A stretch of DNA of 64,000 nucleotides, from contig JADNYV010000129.1 of NCBI GenBank assembly GCA_015501055.1, positions 42,102-106,101 on the forward strand, written 5' to 3'. This document shows, piece by piece, positions 54,682 to 64,000 of this stretch; the stretch's first letter is position 1, and each line of letters opens with the position of its first letter. A program made the translations under genes and the position numbers. The notes beneath the pieces were generated by a model. That model worked only from the letters and a program-made list of their open reading frames with translations, was not told the origin of the DNA and did not search any database. This stretch comes from Mucidula mucida. Lineage: Eukaryota > Basidiomycota > Agaricomycetes > Agaricales > Physalacriaceae.

Positions 54682-55333
54682 ATTACCAGTCGGCGAGATT
54701 ATCATAGCTTGTATGTATGCGCTTTTTTCAACTTCAACGCGGTTTACCAAGAACGTGACAGATACTGTTTTGATATCTACGTGCCAGACTAATACGACGG
54801 ATATCTACAGCATAAATGAGTGGCCACTGGTTCTTGGCTTGACTTTCAAGGTGCTCTGTTTGACATGAATCGTGCATGTCAAGATCACGAACCGCCGATG
54901 TAGGACACGCTGAGTATGCAACTGAACGCTTGACTTGTTAATCAAGTATTCTTGGTGTAAGTAAGTGTCCATGTCGTACATAGTCGATTTTTCCCTTATC
55001 ACTTATGATCTAGGTTGGCTCAAGAACGGCTAGTTATCTTATCTTTACACAGCCTGCGCTTAGTTTGCAGCCTTCGAGCTCATCACAATTGAATTCGGCT
55101 GAAGATCAGTTTGGCGCATGGCGGTGTCCATCAGGGATCCTCTATACGACAGGAAAGCGAGTACAAGCGCACCCGAGTTGGGATGAAGGTTGCATTATCG
55201 CAGTACGATGATCAATCGTCCTTGACAACCTTGAGCATGGCTCCTTGTTCTACTTTCAGACTCTCCCAACGCCTGTTAAATAAAAGGGACGTGTGGTCCA
55301 GCTTTCAGCATTACATTTCTTCTAGCCCTTCTT
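54682..55333. other. Intergenic
   Basis: No gene recognised. The open frame 55111-55374 overlaps the next gene's first exon in another frame. Confidence 0.5.
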
Positions 55334-57252
55334 ATGCCGACTCCTTCAAAGATCTCTATCTCGAACCCGTCTGAGGGAGACTCATTTGCTTCTCCAGTCT
55401 TCCCGACGGAGATCTTCAGCGAAATAATTCATCATGTACGTACAGACGTTGTAGCGCTTCTCTGTCTAGCTCAATGTCCTTTTGGATAGGTGGCCGTCTC
55501 AAGACGACCCCGGTATCGTAACCCCGACGACCCTGCTGCCTTCGACGCGCGATGGCAGGCGCAACATCCTTTCTTTAGGCTGCAGAATTTGCGCCTCGTC
55601 TCCAGAACCTTCGACAAGCTAGCGGCAGATTATCTCTTTTATCGCCTGATCGTCAGCGGGTATACTAGTCACCAAAGTGATCTTTGGAGAGCACTTGCAG
55701 ATGGCTCAACACGCCTGGGAAGTAGCGTGCGGAGGATCAACATCGCTCTCGGCAGTTTTTCTAGCGCGCACTCGCAAAGGAAGCTCAGAGAATCAATGCA
55801 ACAGGAAATAGAGCTGTTGGAGCTAGTAGCACGTGCTATACCAAACCTACCGCTCCTGGCAGAGGCAATGTGGGTACCTCTGAAATTTTCTGGCGATATA
55901 CGCTGATACTCCTCTCAGTGTCAATCTGCAAGTTCGTTTCCCCGAGCCTGAAGAAGTCTATACCTACAGATATACCTATCAGAAACCTATCGTCACTGCG
56001 CAACATCTTGCGTGCATTAACCGCATGCTCGTAGGACTGGCTACCCTACCTCGAGTCCCATTGAAGGTCTTGCAGATAAACGGCAGCGTCTCCGGGTTTC
56101 CTCCGGTAGTCGGCTTCACCGAACTAAAAGGGTTGACCATTCGTAATCCTCTTGATGCGGATATGGTCTCAGCACTGATCACTGATAATCCGCACCTCGA
56201 CATTCTCACAATAAGCGCCCATTTCTTTCTCACCGTCGGTGATGTGCTTCCATCATTGCTGCCCAATGCAGACCACCGTTTGAAAGTCTTGAATCTAGAG
56301 CATCTTACATTTCTTCCCGGCGATGTTCCCCTTCTCAGTCCCTTCATCAAAGAGCTGAAGAGTATGGCGTTCTTTTGCATGGATATTCCGGACAACCTCT
56401 GGCTGGAGCTCACTGGGCTCTCTACTCCTTCATGCTTCTTGAGGCGATTGTCTATTGTTGATTGCCAAATGCCCCTAACGGAGTCCTTTGTTGACTTCAT
56501 ATCGTCTTGCAGTGTCCTCGAAAGCCTGCAAATAACTTCATCCGAGTTCGACTCTGAAGAGTTTGGTCACGGTCCTGCCGCCGAAACTGTTCGTCGATTC
56601 TGGATCGATGCCCTTCCTTGTCTTGCTGGTTCCCTCCGAGAACTGGACCTCTACGGTCCCCAGATATCTGGCCTCTGCATACAAGATGTTAAATACATTG
56701 ATGCACTGTCCAACTGTCGCTTATTGAAAGTGATGAAAGTTGTGGTCGACGCAGATCTTGCCGCTCAGACACGGACAATCATAGTACATCATTCTCCGAT
56801 ATGTTCTAACCTTGCGCTGATTCCCTCCACAGAAGTGCATCCTAACTACTCTTTGCCAGAATTTGTGGCCAGTCATGAGAACTCTGTGCATGGACAAATG
56901 TCCCACCGTCCGTGGCAGCGAACCTCCGATCCCTGGCCACTACATGAGCCCCGATGATAGGGGAGCATCCAAGCTGCTACTACACAACACAGAGTTTGAG
57001 ACCTCGACAGAACAGATATGTCAGACTAGGATATCCGTTTTCCACGAAGCCCATGTGTTCAGACGCGTTGATGGTGTCGTGCGTTTCTTAGAGAGAAGGT
57101 TGGAGACGCAGGAGGGGCATGCAGGCCATACCCTTTGGCACACTCACGATGACGTCGTGGATCAAGGTGAAAGCGATGATGATGAACGTGACGGGGCGGG
57201 TTATTTGCCTTGGTACTTCGAACCAGGGCTTGAGGACGATTATTATGATTGA
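55334..57252 (+). CDS. F-box/LRR-like protein, frame breaks
   Basis: ATG 55334 (MPTPSKISISNPSEG) leads into FPTEIFSEIIHH, an intron (55436-55489) and VAVSRRPRYRNPDDP, RLQNLRLVSRTFDKLAADYLFYRL: an F-box-like N-terminus. The continuation is a long leucine-rich region (LKVLQINGSV, ELKGLTIRNP, HLDILTISAHF, LKVLNLEHLTFL, VLESLQITSSEF, SLRELDLYG) and an acidic end (ESDDDERDGAG, DDYYD, stop 57252). Near 55900-55906 one extra base (or two lost) is needed to pass from LKFSGDI to ADTPLSVNLQV, and near 56850-56900 another change of frame joins to the final exon. Total around 590 residues. If these are sequence errors the gene is intact; otherwise it is a pseudogene. Confidence 0.65.
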
Positions 57253-57690
57253 AGTATGTATTGACGGTCTCGTTTAACAAGCGCGTCGAAAATCTGCAGG
57301 ATGCGCGCATGTGGCGGTTATGGTTCTTCGACAGAAAATGATATCGGACCGTCACTGGAACTGGTACCGTCAGATTGATTTCAGGCAGCGTTTGCTCAAC
57401 CATGTTAGTACGCATGGCATGATCCTGTGTCTATAAATGTCCTCGCAAACTTCCTTGGATCCTCCTGGCCAACCACGCGCTTGTGGGCCTCCTAGTCAGC
57501 AGTCATTTGCTCAAGTGCAAGTCAGAAGGATATAGCCCATCACTGGACTCGGTACCGATTTCAGCTAGCAGCAGGTTATCAGGACTCACCAGAAAGAGGT
57601 TCAGCATTGCATCTTCAAACGGCTTTACATGACATTTATATTGTAGCAATGAATATGGAGGTACATAGTGGCGCGTACATGTACTGTTTG
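57253..57690. other. Intergenic; may include upstream pieces of the epsin fragment
   Basis: No gene with support. Weak similarity in spacing to an epsin exon at 57600-57660, not convincing. Confidence 0.35.
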
Positions 57691-57903
57691 AGATAGGCAT
57701 GAGGAACCAAGGAAATTGTCGAGCTGCTCTCCAATGTGGAAAAGATTTGGAACGAGTGAAGAAAAGCCAAGGCTAACAAGCACAAGTACACTGGCACTGG
57801 CAACAATGGGCTCAGTTTTGCTGGTGGTAGCGGCAACAGTGGCAGATACGGCGGATTTGGAAGCGACAGCTTGGGCGGAGGCAGCTACAGTGGTAGCGCA
57901 AGC
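57691..57903 (+). pseudogene. Epsin (ENTH-domain) gene fragment, interrupted by an LTR retrotransposon
   Basis: Plus-strand pieces read KEIVELLSNVEKIWNE, a stop, then RKAKANKHKYTGTGNNG and SGRYGGFGSDSLGGGSYSG, up to the LTR at 57904. This is the end of the ENTH domain and the start of the disordered tail of Ent1/Ent2-type epsins (RKKAKANRNKYTGTG, GRYGGFGSDSLGGG), adaptor proteins of endocytosis. There is a stop in the middle (TGA at about 57758) and a lost base near 57698. Only about 70 residues remain. The sequence just before the LTR is still in frame, so the element appears to have entered the tail. Whether a complete epsin gene exists elsewhere cannot be seen. Confidence 0.7.
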
Positions 57904-58432
57904 TGTTAGCGACTGACTAAGCCACGAGACTCAACCAGGTACCACAGCAAGAACTAAGGAAGAAGGTGTTCGCGTTCGTAAGACTAGGCTAGGCCAGGTG
58001 TATAAACGAGATCGGAACTAAAGTACAATGATACTACACTACTGCTTATATACTAGTAAGTCTGTGTTTGAGACTCCTTGTCCATACGCGTTTCTACTAG
58101 GGATGCTCCACGCCCTTGACCCAGTGTTGTATGCTACTAGTCCGTGAAACCATTAAATACGAGTGGTATCTGCATGTAAGTAATAATACTGAAACAACCA
58201 TGTGTGCTACAAGTGTCGGCAGTGTGTATACAATAGGGAGTCCATGAGGTATCGGCATGTATGATGTCATCCATGTGTTGGGTGTGTGTCCGACATGAGT
58301 ACGGCTTCGGTAATGAAAAGGAGTATGATCGGTGATGAAACAGATGATGAAACAGTCCGTTGGTTGATAAGACAAGGCCCCCGATAAGATATGATAAGAT
58401 GTGAAAGTGTGAAAATATGGTCATTCATAACA
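57904..58432 (-). repeat. 3' LTR (529 bp) of the minus-strand chromovirus
   Basis: On the minus strand it begins TGTTATGAAT at 58432 and ends GCTAACA at 57904. It is about 95% identical, and identical in length, to the plus-strand LTR at 59647-60175, with the same TG...CA ends. It is directly next to the polypurine tract of the left element. The five bases outside it are CAAGC (57899-57903), the expected target duplication. Confidence 0.92.
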
Positions 58433-58446
58433 TCACCCCCTCCTTA
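58433..58446 (-). other. Polypurine tract of the minus-strand element
   Basis: Minus-strand AAGGAGGGGGTGA immediately before the LTR start, the standard primer for plus-strand DNA synthesis in LTR retrotransposons. It overlaps the integrase stop codon region by three bases. Confidence 0.8.
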
Positions 58447-59646
58447 AGGCGCAAGTTCCATTCTGCGCCAGATTTGCTCCATGAGGGCCGCAGAGGGTAG
58501 CGTGACATCAATAGGTTCGGTGTCAGGCGGTGGCATGGGTCGGAATAGATGTGATGGAAATTGCGACATGGGGACTTCGATGCGAGCAAGCGCAGGTGGC
58601 TTCGGCTTTTTCGGGTACTGCTGGTGGAAATCGCGAATGGCTTCGTCGGCATTTTTGAGATTGCATGCCGGTTCCCATGTCTGTTCGTGTGTGCCATAAC
58701 CCTTCCAGTGAACCTTGTATTGAAAACCCCCGCGGTACTTCCGGGAATTCACCACTTTCTCAACCTCCCATTCCGGTTCGGCTCCTTCCAGCACAGGTGG
58801 TGGACGCGTGTCTCGGGGTTGCGTCGGAAATTGCGGCTCGTGGTAAGGCGTCAACAGAGCCTCATTGAACACGGGATGAATGCTTTTCCACGTGTGAGGA
58901 ATCTGGAGCTTGTAAGAGCTCGTCCCGACTTTCTTGATCACTTTGAACGGCCCGAAGCGTTTGTCATCGAGCTTCTTCATTGGTCGGTCCGTGCTGAGAT
59001 TCGTCCCCTCCAGCCATACCTTGTCGCCTTCCTTGTACTCTACTGCCTCTGTCCGCTTCCTGTCATAAAACCGTTTCATGTCTTCTTTTGCCATCTTCAA
59101 TGCTGACCCCACTTCGTCCCATGTCTTCCTCATGCCGTCGGCAAACTCCTGCGCAGTCTCATTTCTCGATGCCGTTTTCGGAGCGGTGCCTTTGTAGGGA
59201 TGTCTGCCCATGTCTGCGAAGAACGGAGTGACTTTGGTCGCCGAGTGAACTCGATCGTTGTAAACGAATTCAGCAGAGGGTAACCATTTGTGCCAGTCGT
59301 TCTGATGGTAGTTGACGAATAACCGTAAGAAATGTTCTATCTCTTGGTTCAGCCGTTCCGTCTGCCCATTTGCCTGTGGATGGTACGCCGTCGTGAAGTT
59401 CCCTTCAATGCCCAACAGCCGGTATAACTCCTTCATGAAACGCGAGTGGTATTGCGGACCTCGATCGTGTATCATCTGTCGCGGCAATCCATGTATGGGG
59501 AAGATTCGATCGCGGTAAATACGAGCCATGCCTTCTGACGTCAGGGTGGTGTGTGTTGGTATAATGCGTAACCGCTTTGTGAAATGGTCCACGAACGTGC
59601 TGATTGCATTGTATCCTCCCGACTCCGGCAACTCGCCGATCATGTC
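58444..59646 (-). CDS. Chromodomain integrase, 5'-truncated by LTR insertion
   Basis: About 400 residues on the minus strand. D-D-35-E core: DMIGELPESGGYNAI at the very edge (first aspartate), HDRGPQYHSRF (second) and HPQANGQTERLNQEIEHFL (glutamate). A C-terminal module KVWLEGTNLSTDRPMKKLDD, RFGPFKVIKKVG is followed by a chromodomain EWEVEKVVNSRKYRGGFQY, HWKGYGTHEQTWEP, NADEAIRDFHQQ. This set marks a chromovirus, whose chromodomain targets insertion to marked heterochromatin. Everything before DMIG (zinc finger, RNase H, RT, gag) is missing because a second LTR starts at 59647. The upstream ATG readable in that LTR is not the element's own. Confidence 0.9.
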   Translation of the reverse strand, partial: DMIGELPESGGYNAISTFVDHFTKRLRIIPTHTTLTSEGMARIYRDRIFPIHGLPRQMIHDRGPQYHSRFMKELYRLLGIEGNFTTAYHPQANGQTERLNQEIEHFLRLFVNYHQNDWHKWLPSAEFVYNDRVHSATKVTPFFADMGRHPYKGTAPKTASRNETAQEFADGMRKTWDEVGSALKMAKEDMKRFYDRKRTEAVEYKEGDKVWLEGTNLSTDRPMKKLDDKRFGPFKVIKKVGTSSYKLQIPHTWKSIHPVFNEALLTPYHEPQFPTQPRDTRPPPVLEGAEPEWEVEKVVNSRKYRGGFQYKVHWKGYGTHEQTWEPACNLKNADEAIRDFHQQYPKKPKPPALARIEVPMSQFPSHLFRPMPPPDTEPIDVTLPSAALMEQIWRRMELAP

Positions 59647-60175
59647 TGTTATGAATCGCCATATTTTCACATTTTCACATCTTATCATATCTTATCGGGA
59701 GCCTTGTCTTATCAACCAACGGACCGTTTCATCATCTGTTTCGTCACCGATCATACCCCTTTTCATTACCGAAGCCGTACTCATGTCGGACACACGCCCA
59801 ACACATGGATGACATCATACATGCCGATACCTCATGGACTCCCTATTGTATACACACCGCCGACACTCGTAGTACACATGGTCGTTTCAGTATTATTACT
59901 TACATGCAGTCACCACTCGTATTTAATGGTTTCACGGACTAGTAGCATACAACACTGGGTCAAGGGCGTGGAGCATCCCTAGTGGAAACGCGTATGGACA
60001 AGGAGCTTCAAACACAGACTTAATAGTATATAAGCAGTAGTGTAGTATCATTGTACTTTAGTTCCGATCTCGTTTATACACCTGGCCTAGCCTAGTCTTA
60101 CGAACGTGAACGCTTTCTTCCTTAGTTCTTGCTGTGGTACCTGGTTGAGTCTCGTGGCTTAGTCAGTCGCTAACA
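59647..60175 (+). repeat. 5' LTR (529 bp) of the plus-strand Ty3/gypsy element
   Basis: Begins TGTTATGAAT and ends GCTAACA. It has a TATATAAG-type box (TATATAAGC at about 60029-60037), as expected for the U3 promoter, and is followed by the element leader. The insertion point is inside an integrase codon run of the minus-strand element; bases 59642-59646 (ATGTC) are the candidate target duplication. Confidence 0.92.
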
Positions 60176-60774
60176 GAAGATCGGAACTACTTTCTACCAC
60201 CTACCACACATCCCTGATCGTCGATCAGCACTTCGCTGTTTGATCATCGCACATTCCCCTATTCCCTTTCCCTGTTTACAGATCGACGGATTCCTAATTC
60301 CAGCGCACGTCCGCATACGTGTGTATTGGTCCCAGTAGCGCCGGCTAACAGTTAGAGATAACTGCCTTGGGTGCTGGAAGTAGCCGCTCTCACGAGAACG
60401 AACTTTTGGCAGTTGCACTTCAGTGGGCGCTGTTTACGGGTCAACCCCCGTTCCCAGGAAAACTTCGGCTTACCTCACACCAGAGGGACGTCGGCTGGGC
60501 AATTGCGAACTTGTGACGAGCTCTTGGGCTCCGTAGATACGTAGTCAGTAGTCGGTAAAATAGCGTAGACAGTTACGATACCTACCTACTTTACTTACCT
60601 TACGATACACATCATCATTCCCCACCCTACCAAGTCCTGGATTCTATTTCAGATCTAGGCGATCCCTCCCTATTCATCCAAACCTCTATTCCCTCACCCG
60701 TTTCATCCAAATCCGCATCACCCATATCCCCACTTTCACCCTTTCACTCTCCAATTCCATCACCCCGATCCATC
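60176..60774 (+). other. Leader of the plus-strand element (primer-binding site region)
   Basis: About 600 bases without genes between LTR and gag. The bases right after the LTR (GAAGATCGGAACTA...) are where the primer-binding site should be; I could not match them to a specific tRNA. 60660-60770 is pyrimidine-rich. Confidence 0.5.
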
Positions 60775-61704
60775 ATGTCCAACGAGGCACCAGAAGCCGC
60801 TCATCACACACCCGCTCATCACGCCAATGACGAAACCAAAGGCCGATCCCTGGTCAACAAGCCTTATGACTATGACGGGGACAAGTCCAAGTACAAGAGC
60901 TGGTGGCGATCGATGTTTACATACATCCGTGACAAGAAGAACAACCTCACATCGGACTCCGAAAGGATCGATGTTGTTCTCTCCTACATCCGAGGAGATC
61001 ATGTTGATGCATGGGTCCAGAACTACTTGGACCAGAACTTCGATGAGGAAGAAGAGGAATGGACAGTCTCTTGGACTGAGTTCAAAGAGAACTTGAAGGA
61101 GCGATTTGTGGACTCCAACCTCGCGCGAGATGCGCAAGATCAGATCGAACGGTTGCGCCAGGGGCAAGACACCGCTCAAGATTTCTTTCAGAAGTTCGAG
61201 GTCCTGCTTACTCAGGCGGAATACTCGAAGGATGATGCATTTGTCGTGCGACTTCTCGAGACCAATGTCAACGAGAAGATCATCGACCAGATCTATGGCA
61301 GCCGAGATGGGTTGCCAAAGAAGTACAAGGATTGGAAGGCACAGATCATTCAGATCGATCAGCTATGGAGAAGGCGGGCGGCGAGCAAGAGGTCCGGCAT
61401 GCAGGTCCGGCCCCAAGCTCCGCAGGCGGCTACATCGAGAGCCAATCCTACGAACCCACCCCCGACGCCGATCACACGACGAGATGCCACCGGTGTTACC
61501 TATGGAGGAGCCGGCAGGCCGATGGACATCGACAATGCACGTCGAAGGGGACTCTGCTTCAGCTGTGGCGAACATGGCCATGTTAGCAGGTTCTGTCCGA
61601 AGAAGGGTCGACCCCAGACGATTCGGGGTTTATGGACCGAAATGAACGACGAGGAAAAGAAGAAGTTGGCCGAAGAGTTGGGTTTTGCGAAGCTCCCGCA
61701 GTAG
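60775..61704 (+). CDS. Gag of Ty3/gypsy element
   Basis: 309 residues, ATG 60775 (MSNEAPEAAHHTPAHH), stop at 61704. Retrotransposon gag core: GDKSKYKSWWRSMFTYI, RIDVVLSYIRGDHVDAWVQN, EFKENLKERFVDSNL, AQDFFQKFEVLLTQAEY. A zinc knuckle GLCFSCGEHGHVSRFCPKK (CCHC) near the end binds RNA. Intact. The gag frame overlaps pol by 73 bases, with the predicted slippery site inside the overlap. Confidence 0.9.
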   Translation: MSNEAPEAAHHTPAHHANDETKGRSLVNKPYDYDGDKSKYKSWWRSMFTYIRDKKNNLTSDSERIDVVLSYIRGDHVDAWVQNYLDQNFDEEEEEWTVSWTEFKENLKERFVDSNLARDAQDQIERLRQGQDTAQDFFQKFEVLLTQAEYSKDDAFVVRLLETNVNEKIIDQIYGSRDGLPKKYKDWKAQIIQIDQLWRRRAASKRSGMQVRPQAPQAATSRANPTNPPPTPITRRDATGVTYGGAGRPMDIDNARRRGLCFSCGEHGHVSRFCPKKGRPQTIRGLWTEMNDEEKKKLAEELGFAKLPQ

Positions 61705-64000
61705 ACGCAGTCCTGCCGGAGCAGTCATCAAGGGAAGGGTCGTCAGATGCAGAATTTATTTACAGTACGGGTACTGAAACATCTAAAATATCATCGACGA
61801 CTTCACCAACAAAACCTGCGAAAGAAAGATTTGAGCCAAATACGCCCGAGTGGATCGCACAACGGCTAAGAGAGGATGATATGTCGAGAGCAGTGGGAAT
61901 TCTGAGAGCATGGATGCCGGAGCGGAGAGAGAGAGAAGCGACGGAGGAGAAGGTGATGGCGATCAGAGCGTTGACAAAGGAAGCCGCGGTGGAAGTTGTG
62001 ACGGAGTTGAAAAAGTCGAGGAAGTACATCCGGGGAACAAAGGGGCAGGACATGAAACTCCGAGTAACCATAGAGAGCGTACACACAGGCTCTGAATGGG
62101 AAACGAGTGCCCTTCTTGACAGTGGAGCAACGGGTTCTTGTGTCAATAAAGAATTCGTCGAGAAGAACGGACTCCCGATCAAGGAGTTACCGATCAAGCT
62201 CCCTGTCTACAATGCGGATGGAACCCTAAACGAGGGAGGAGCAATCGAAGGCTTTGTGGAGGTCCGGATGAAGATCGGTGATCACGCAGAAAAGATTGAG
62301 TTGGCCGTCACCAATCTTGGTAAAACAAGCATCTTTTTGGGGCTAGATTGGTTACGATATCACAACCCCACGATCAACTGGACGGAATCCACATTGTCTT
62401 TTGATCGATGCCCAGACCGCTGCGGCTATCTACCTGAGTACGACTCGCCAGAAGACGAAGGAGAAGATGTAGAAGAGAAGTTGGAAGAGGGAGAGCGCTT
62501 GTTCTGGATGGACTGGGACAACTATTGCAAAAGCGGTGAAAAGCTGAGATCACAACAGCCTTCATCTGCTGCTGCACCTTACATCGAGGAATTTTCCGAT
62601 GTATTCAGCAAGGCGGACTTTGATAAGTTACCGGAGCGAAGACCCTGGGATCACGCGATAGAACTCACGCCTGGTTCCAAACCGGTTGACTGCAAGGTCT
62701 ATCCTCTTAGTCCATCCGAGCAGAAGGCATTAGACGAGTTCTTGGAGGAAAACATACGCACGGGACGCATACGGCCATCAATCTCACCCATGGCGTCACC
62801 ATTCTTCTTTGTCAAGAAGAAGGACGGAAGCCTTCGGCCAGTGCAGGATTATCGGAAGTTGAACGACATGACAATCAAGAACCGATACCCCTTGCCGTTG
62901 ATTCAGGAGCTTATCGACAAGTTGAAGGGAGCAAAGGTTTTCACAAAGATGGATGTCCGATGGGGTTACAATAACATCCGGATCAAAGACGGTGATGAGT
63001 GGAAAGCGGCGTTTAGAACAAACCGAGGGCTGTTTGAGCCATTAGTAATGTTTTTCGGACTCACAAACTCGCCGGCAACGTTTCAATCGTTCATGAATCA
63101 CATCTTGAAGGAGTTGATTGACGGCGGACATGTTATAGTTTACCTGGATGATATACTTATCTTTACGAACACTCTCGAGGAGCATAGACAGATTGTACGA
63201 AAGGTATTGGAGATATTACGAGTAAATAAGCTGTATTTAAAACCCGAGAAATGTAGTTTTGAGGCACAGACTGTAGATTACTTAGGAGTCATTGTTGGAG
63301 GAGGAGAAGTGAAGATGGATCCGGCAAAAGTGGCCGTAGTGAAGGAATGGAAGGAGCCGACGAAGAAGAAGGAAGTGCAGTCATTCCTGGGCTTCTGCAA
63401 CTTCTACCGACGTTTCATTCGGGGATTTGCGGGAGTAGCGAAGCCGTTGACATCGCTAACCGGGAAGGGCGAGTGGGTTTGGGGCATGGAGCAGCACGAG
63501 GCGTTTGAGGAGTTGAAACGGAGAATGACGGAAGAACCGTTCTGATTGTACCACGCGACGACGGCAAGTTTCGAGTGAGGCGGACTCCTCGAACTATGCG
63601 AACGGGGGGTTCTTTCCCAGTTTGTTGACGGAAAATGGAGACCAGTAGCTTTCCGATCTCGCGCGCTGAACGAAGTGGAGCGTAATTATGAGATCTACGA
63701 CAAAGAGATGATGGCTATTATGGACTCGATCGACGACTGGCGGCAATATCTCCTAGGCGCTAAGGAGACAGTGGAGGTTTTTACCGATCATCAAAACCTT
63801 CAGTACTTCAGGAAACCGCAGAAGTTGAACCGGAGGCAGGCGAGATGGGTTACGGAGTTGGCGGAGTATGATATACAAATGATTCACAAGCCGGGCAAGA
63901 CAATGGGGAAAGCTGATGCCTTGTCAAGGATGACAGGCCTTGAGAAGGGGGAAAAAGATAACGAAAACGTTGTTTTGCTCAAACCGGAGTTTTTTTTATT
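61632..64000 (+). CDS. Pol of Ty3/gypsy element: protease, RT, RNase H (partial, three single-base gaps)
   Basis: The pol frame is open from 61632 to 63545; translation is probably by frameshift at 61680-61686 and not from ATG 61632. Domains: aspartic protease LLDSGATGSCVNKEFVEKNG; RT with SPFFFVKKKDGSLRPVQDYRKLN, QELIDKLKGAKVFTKMDV, FFGLTNSPATFQ and active site VYLDDILIF; connection FLGFCNFYRRFIRGFA. After EEP the frame is lost by one missing G (63538-63541), then another at 63571-63580 and another in the G run at 63602-63608, after which RNase H is clean: VFTDHQNLQYF, RQARWVTELAEYDI, HKPGKTMGKADALSRM. It is truncated by the window end. Restoring each gap with one base gives a normal RNase H, so the gaps are recent or artefactual. 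Confidence 0.88.
61680..61686 (+). promoter_or_regulatory. Predicted -1 ribosomal frameshift site GGGTTTT
   Basis: In the gag frame the heptamer is split TTG GGT TTT, the X XXY YYZ pattern of -1 slippery sequences, and 16 bases before the gag stop. A shift of -1 continues in pol as GFCEAPAVDAV. Downstream of it, up to about 61730, are possible stem-forming segments (GCTCCCGCAG with CTGCCGGAGC). Confidence 0.6.

Larger units (their letters stand above)
57904..59646 (-). mobile_element. Left chromovirus (Ty3/gypsy), 3' half only
   Basis: Comprises 3' LTR, polypurine tract and integrase with chromodomain, oriented leftwards. Its 5' part is not in the window because the plus-strand element cuts in at 59647. 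If this is a nested insertion, the rest of the left element will be found beyond the right end of the window. Confidence 0.8.
59647..64000 (+). mobile_element. Right Ty3/gypsy element, runs off the window
   Basis: Consists of 5' LTR, leader, gag, frameshift site and pol (protease, RT, start of RNase H). The 3' part, presumably integrase with chromodomain and 3' LTR as in its left relative, lies outside. LTR similarity to the left element shows that both are of the same family. Confidence 0.9.

Noticed and set aside
57716..57916. 66-residue Ala/Val-rich plus-strand frame
   Set aside because: Wrong frame; the adjacent frame matches epsin.
1..64000. tRNA, rRNA, CRISPR arrays, operons
   Set aside because: I looked for the conserved T-arm box and found no convincing tRNA; no rRNA-like sequence; no regularly spaced short repeats. 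CRISPR and operons are not expected in a fungus.

Overview
The window looks like a fragment of a mushroom-forming basidiomycete (Agaricomycetes) nuclear genome. Protein-coding genes are broken by many short introns (mostly 44-60 nt, GT-AG), gene families are typical of this group (F-box-like proteins, MYND and C2H2 finger proteins, GH16, isopenicillin-N-synthase-like dioxygenases), and the ends of the window are filled with fungal retrotransposons. I could not assign a genus.

Layout. 1-12.4 kb is a transposon graveyard. A minus-strand Ty3/gypsy element (LTR-like end near 10.08 kb, gag at 8.2-8.9 kb, start of RT duplicated in tandem at 6.8-7.6 kb) is split inside its RT. The continuation of that RT is at 1-436, and the gap holds a plus-strand tyrosine-recombinase retrotransposon (DIRS/Ngaro type) with a 0.8-kb-armed palindrome, gag, RT-RNase H and a 3'-truncated recombinase. 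A mutated second copy of the DIRS-like element (10.5-11.7 kb, minus) and a Ty1/copia RNase H remnant (11.7-11.9 kb) follow.

12.4-57.3 kb is a gene-rich block. In order: 2OG-Fe(II) dioxygenase (-), NAD-dependent glutamate dehydrogenase (-), a triple-repeat secreted protein (-), GH16 glucanase-like (+), zeta-crystallin-type quinone oxidoreductase (+), a 32-residue microORF (+), alpha/beta hydrolase (-), MYND-finger protein (-), two small low-complexity proteins (-), PRMT3-type arginine methyltransferase (+), a one-pass membrane protein (-), C2H2 zinc-finger protein (+), an unrecognised protein (+), F-box-like protein (+), HIT protein (-), a second 2OG dioxygenase (+), TDT-family anion/dicarboxylate transporter (+), a second F-box-like paralogue (-), Poa1-type macro domain protein (+), RGG-rich protein (+) and an F-box/LRR-like protein (+). 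These are ordinary unlinked functions. I see no biosynthetic cluster or operon-like unit, but there are two dispersed paralogue pairs (two dioxygenases, two F-box-like genes).

57.7-64 kb is again transposon: an epsin gene fragment cut by a minus-strand chromovirus (LTR, polypurine tract, chromodomain integrase), which is itself entered head-to-head by a second, plus-strand Ty3/gypsy element whose gag and pol are joined through a predicted -1 frameshift site and which runs off the window.

A recurring oddity is the single-base (occasionally two-base) indel in an otherwise intact exon: both housekeeping genes and transposons show them, three within 70 bases of the right-hand pol. Residual sequencing error is at least as likely as gene decay, so genes marked as frameshifted should not be taken as dead without read-level support.
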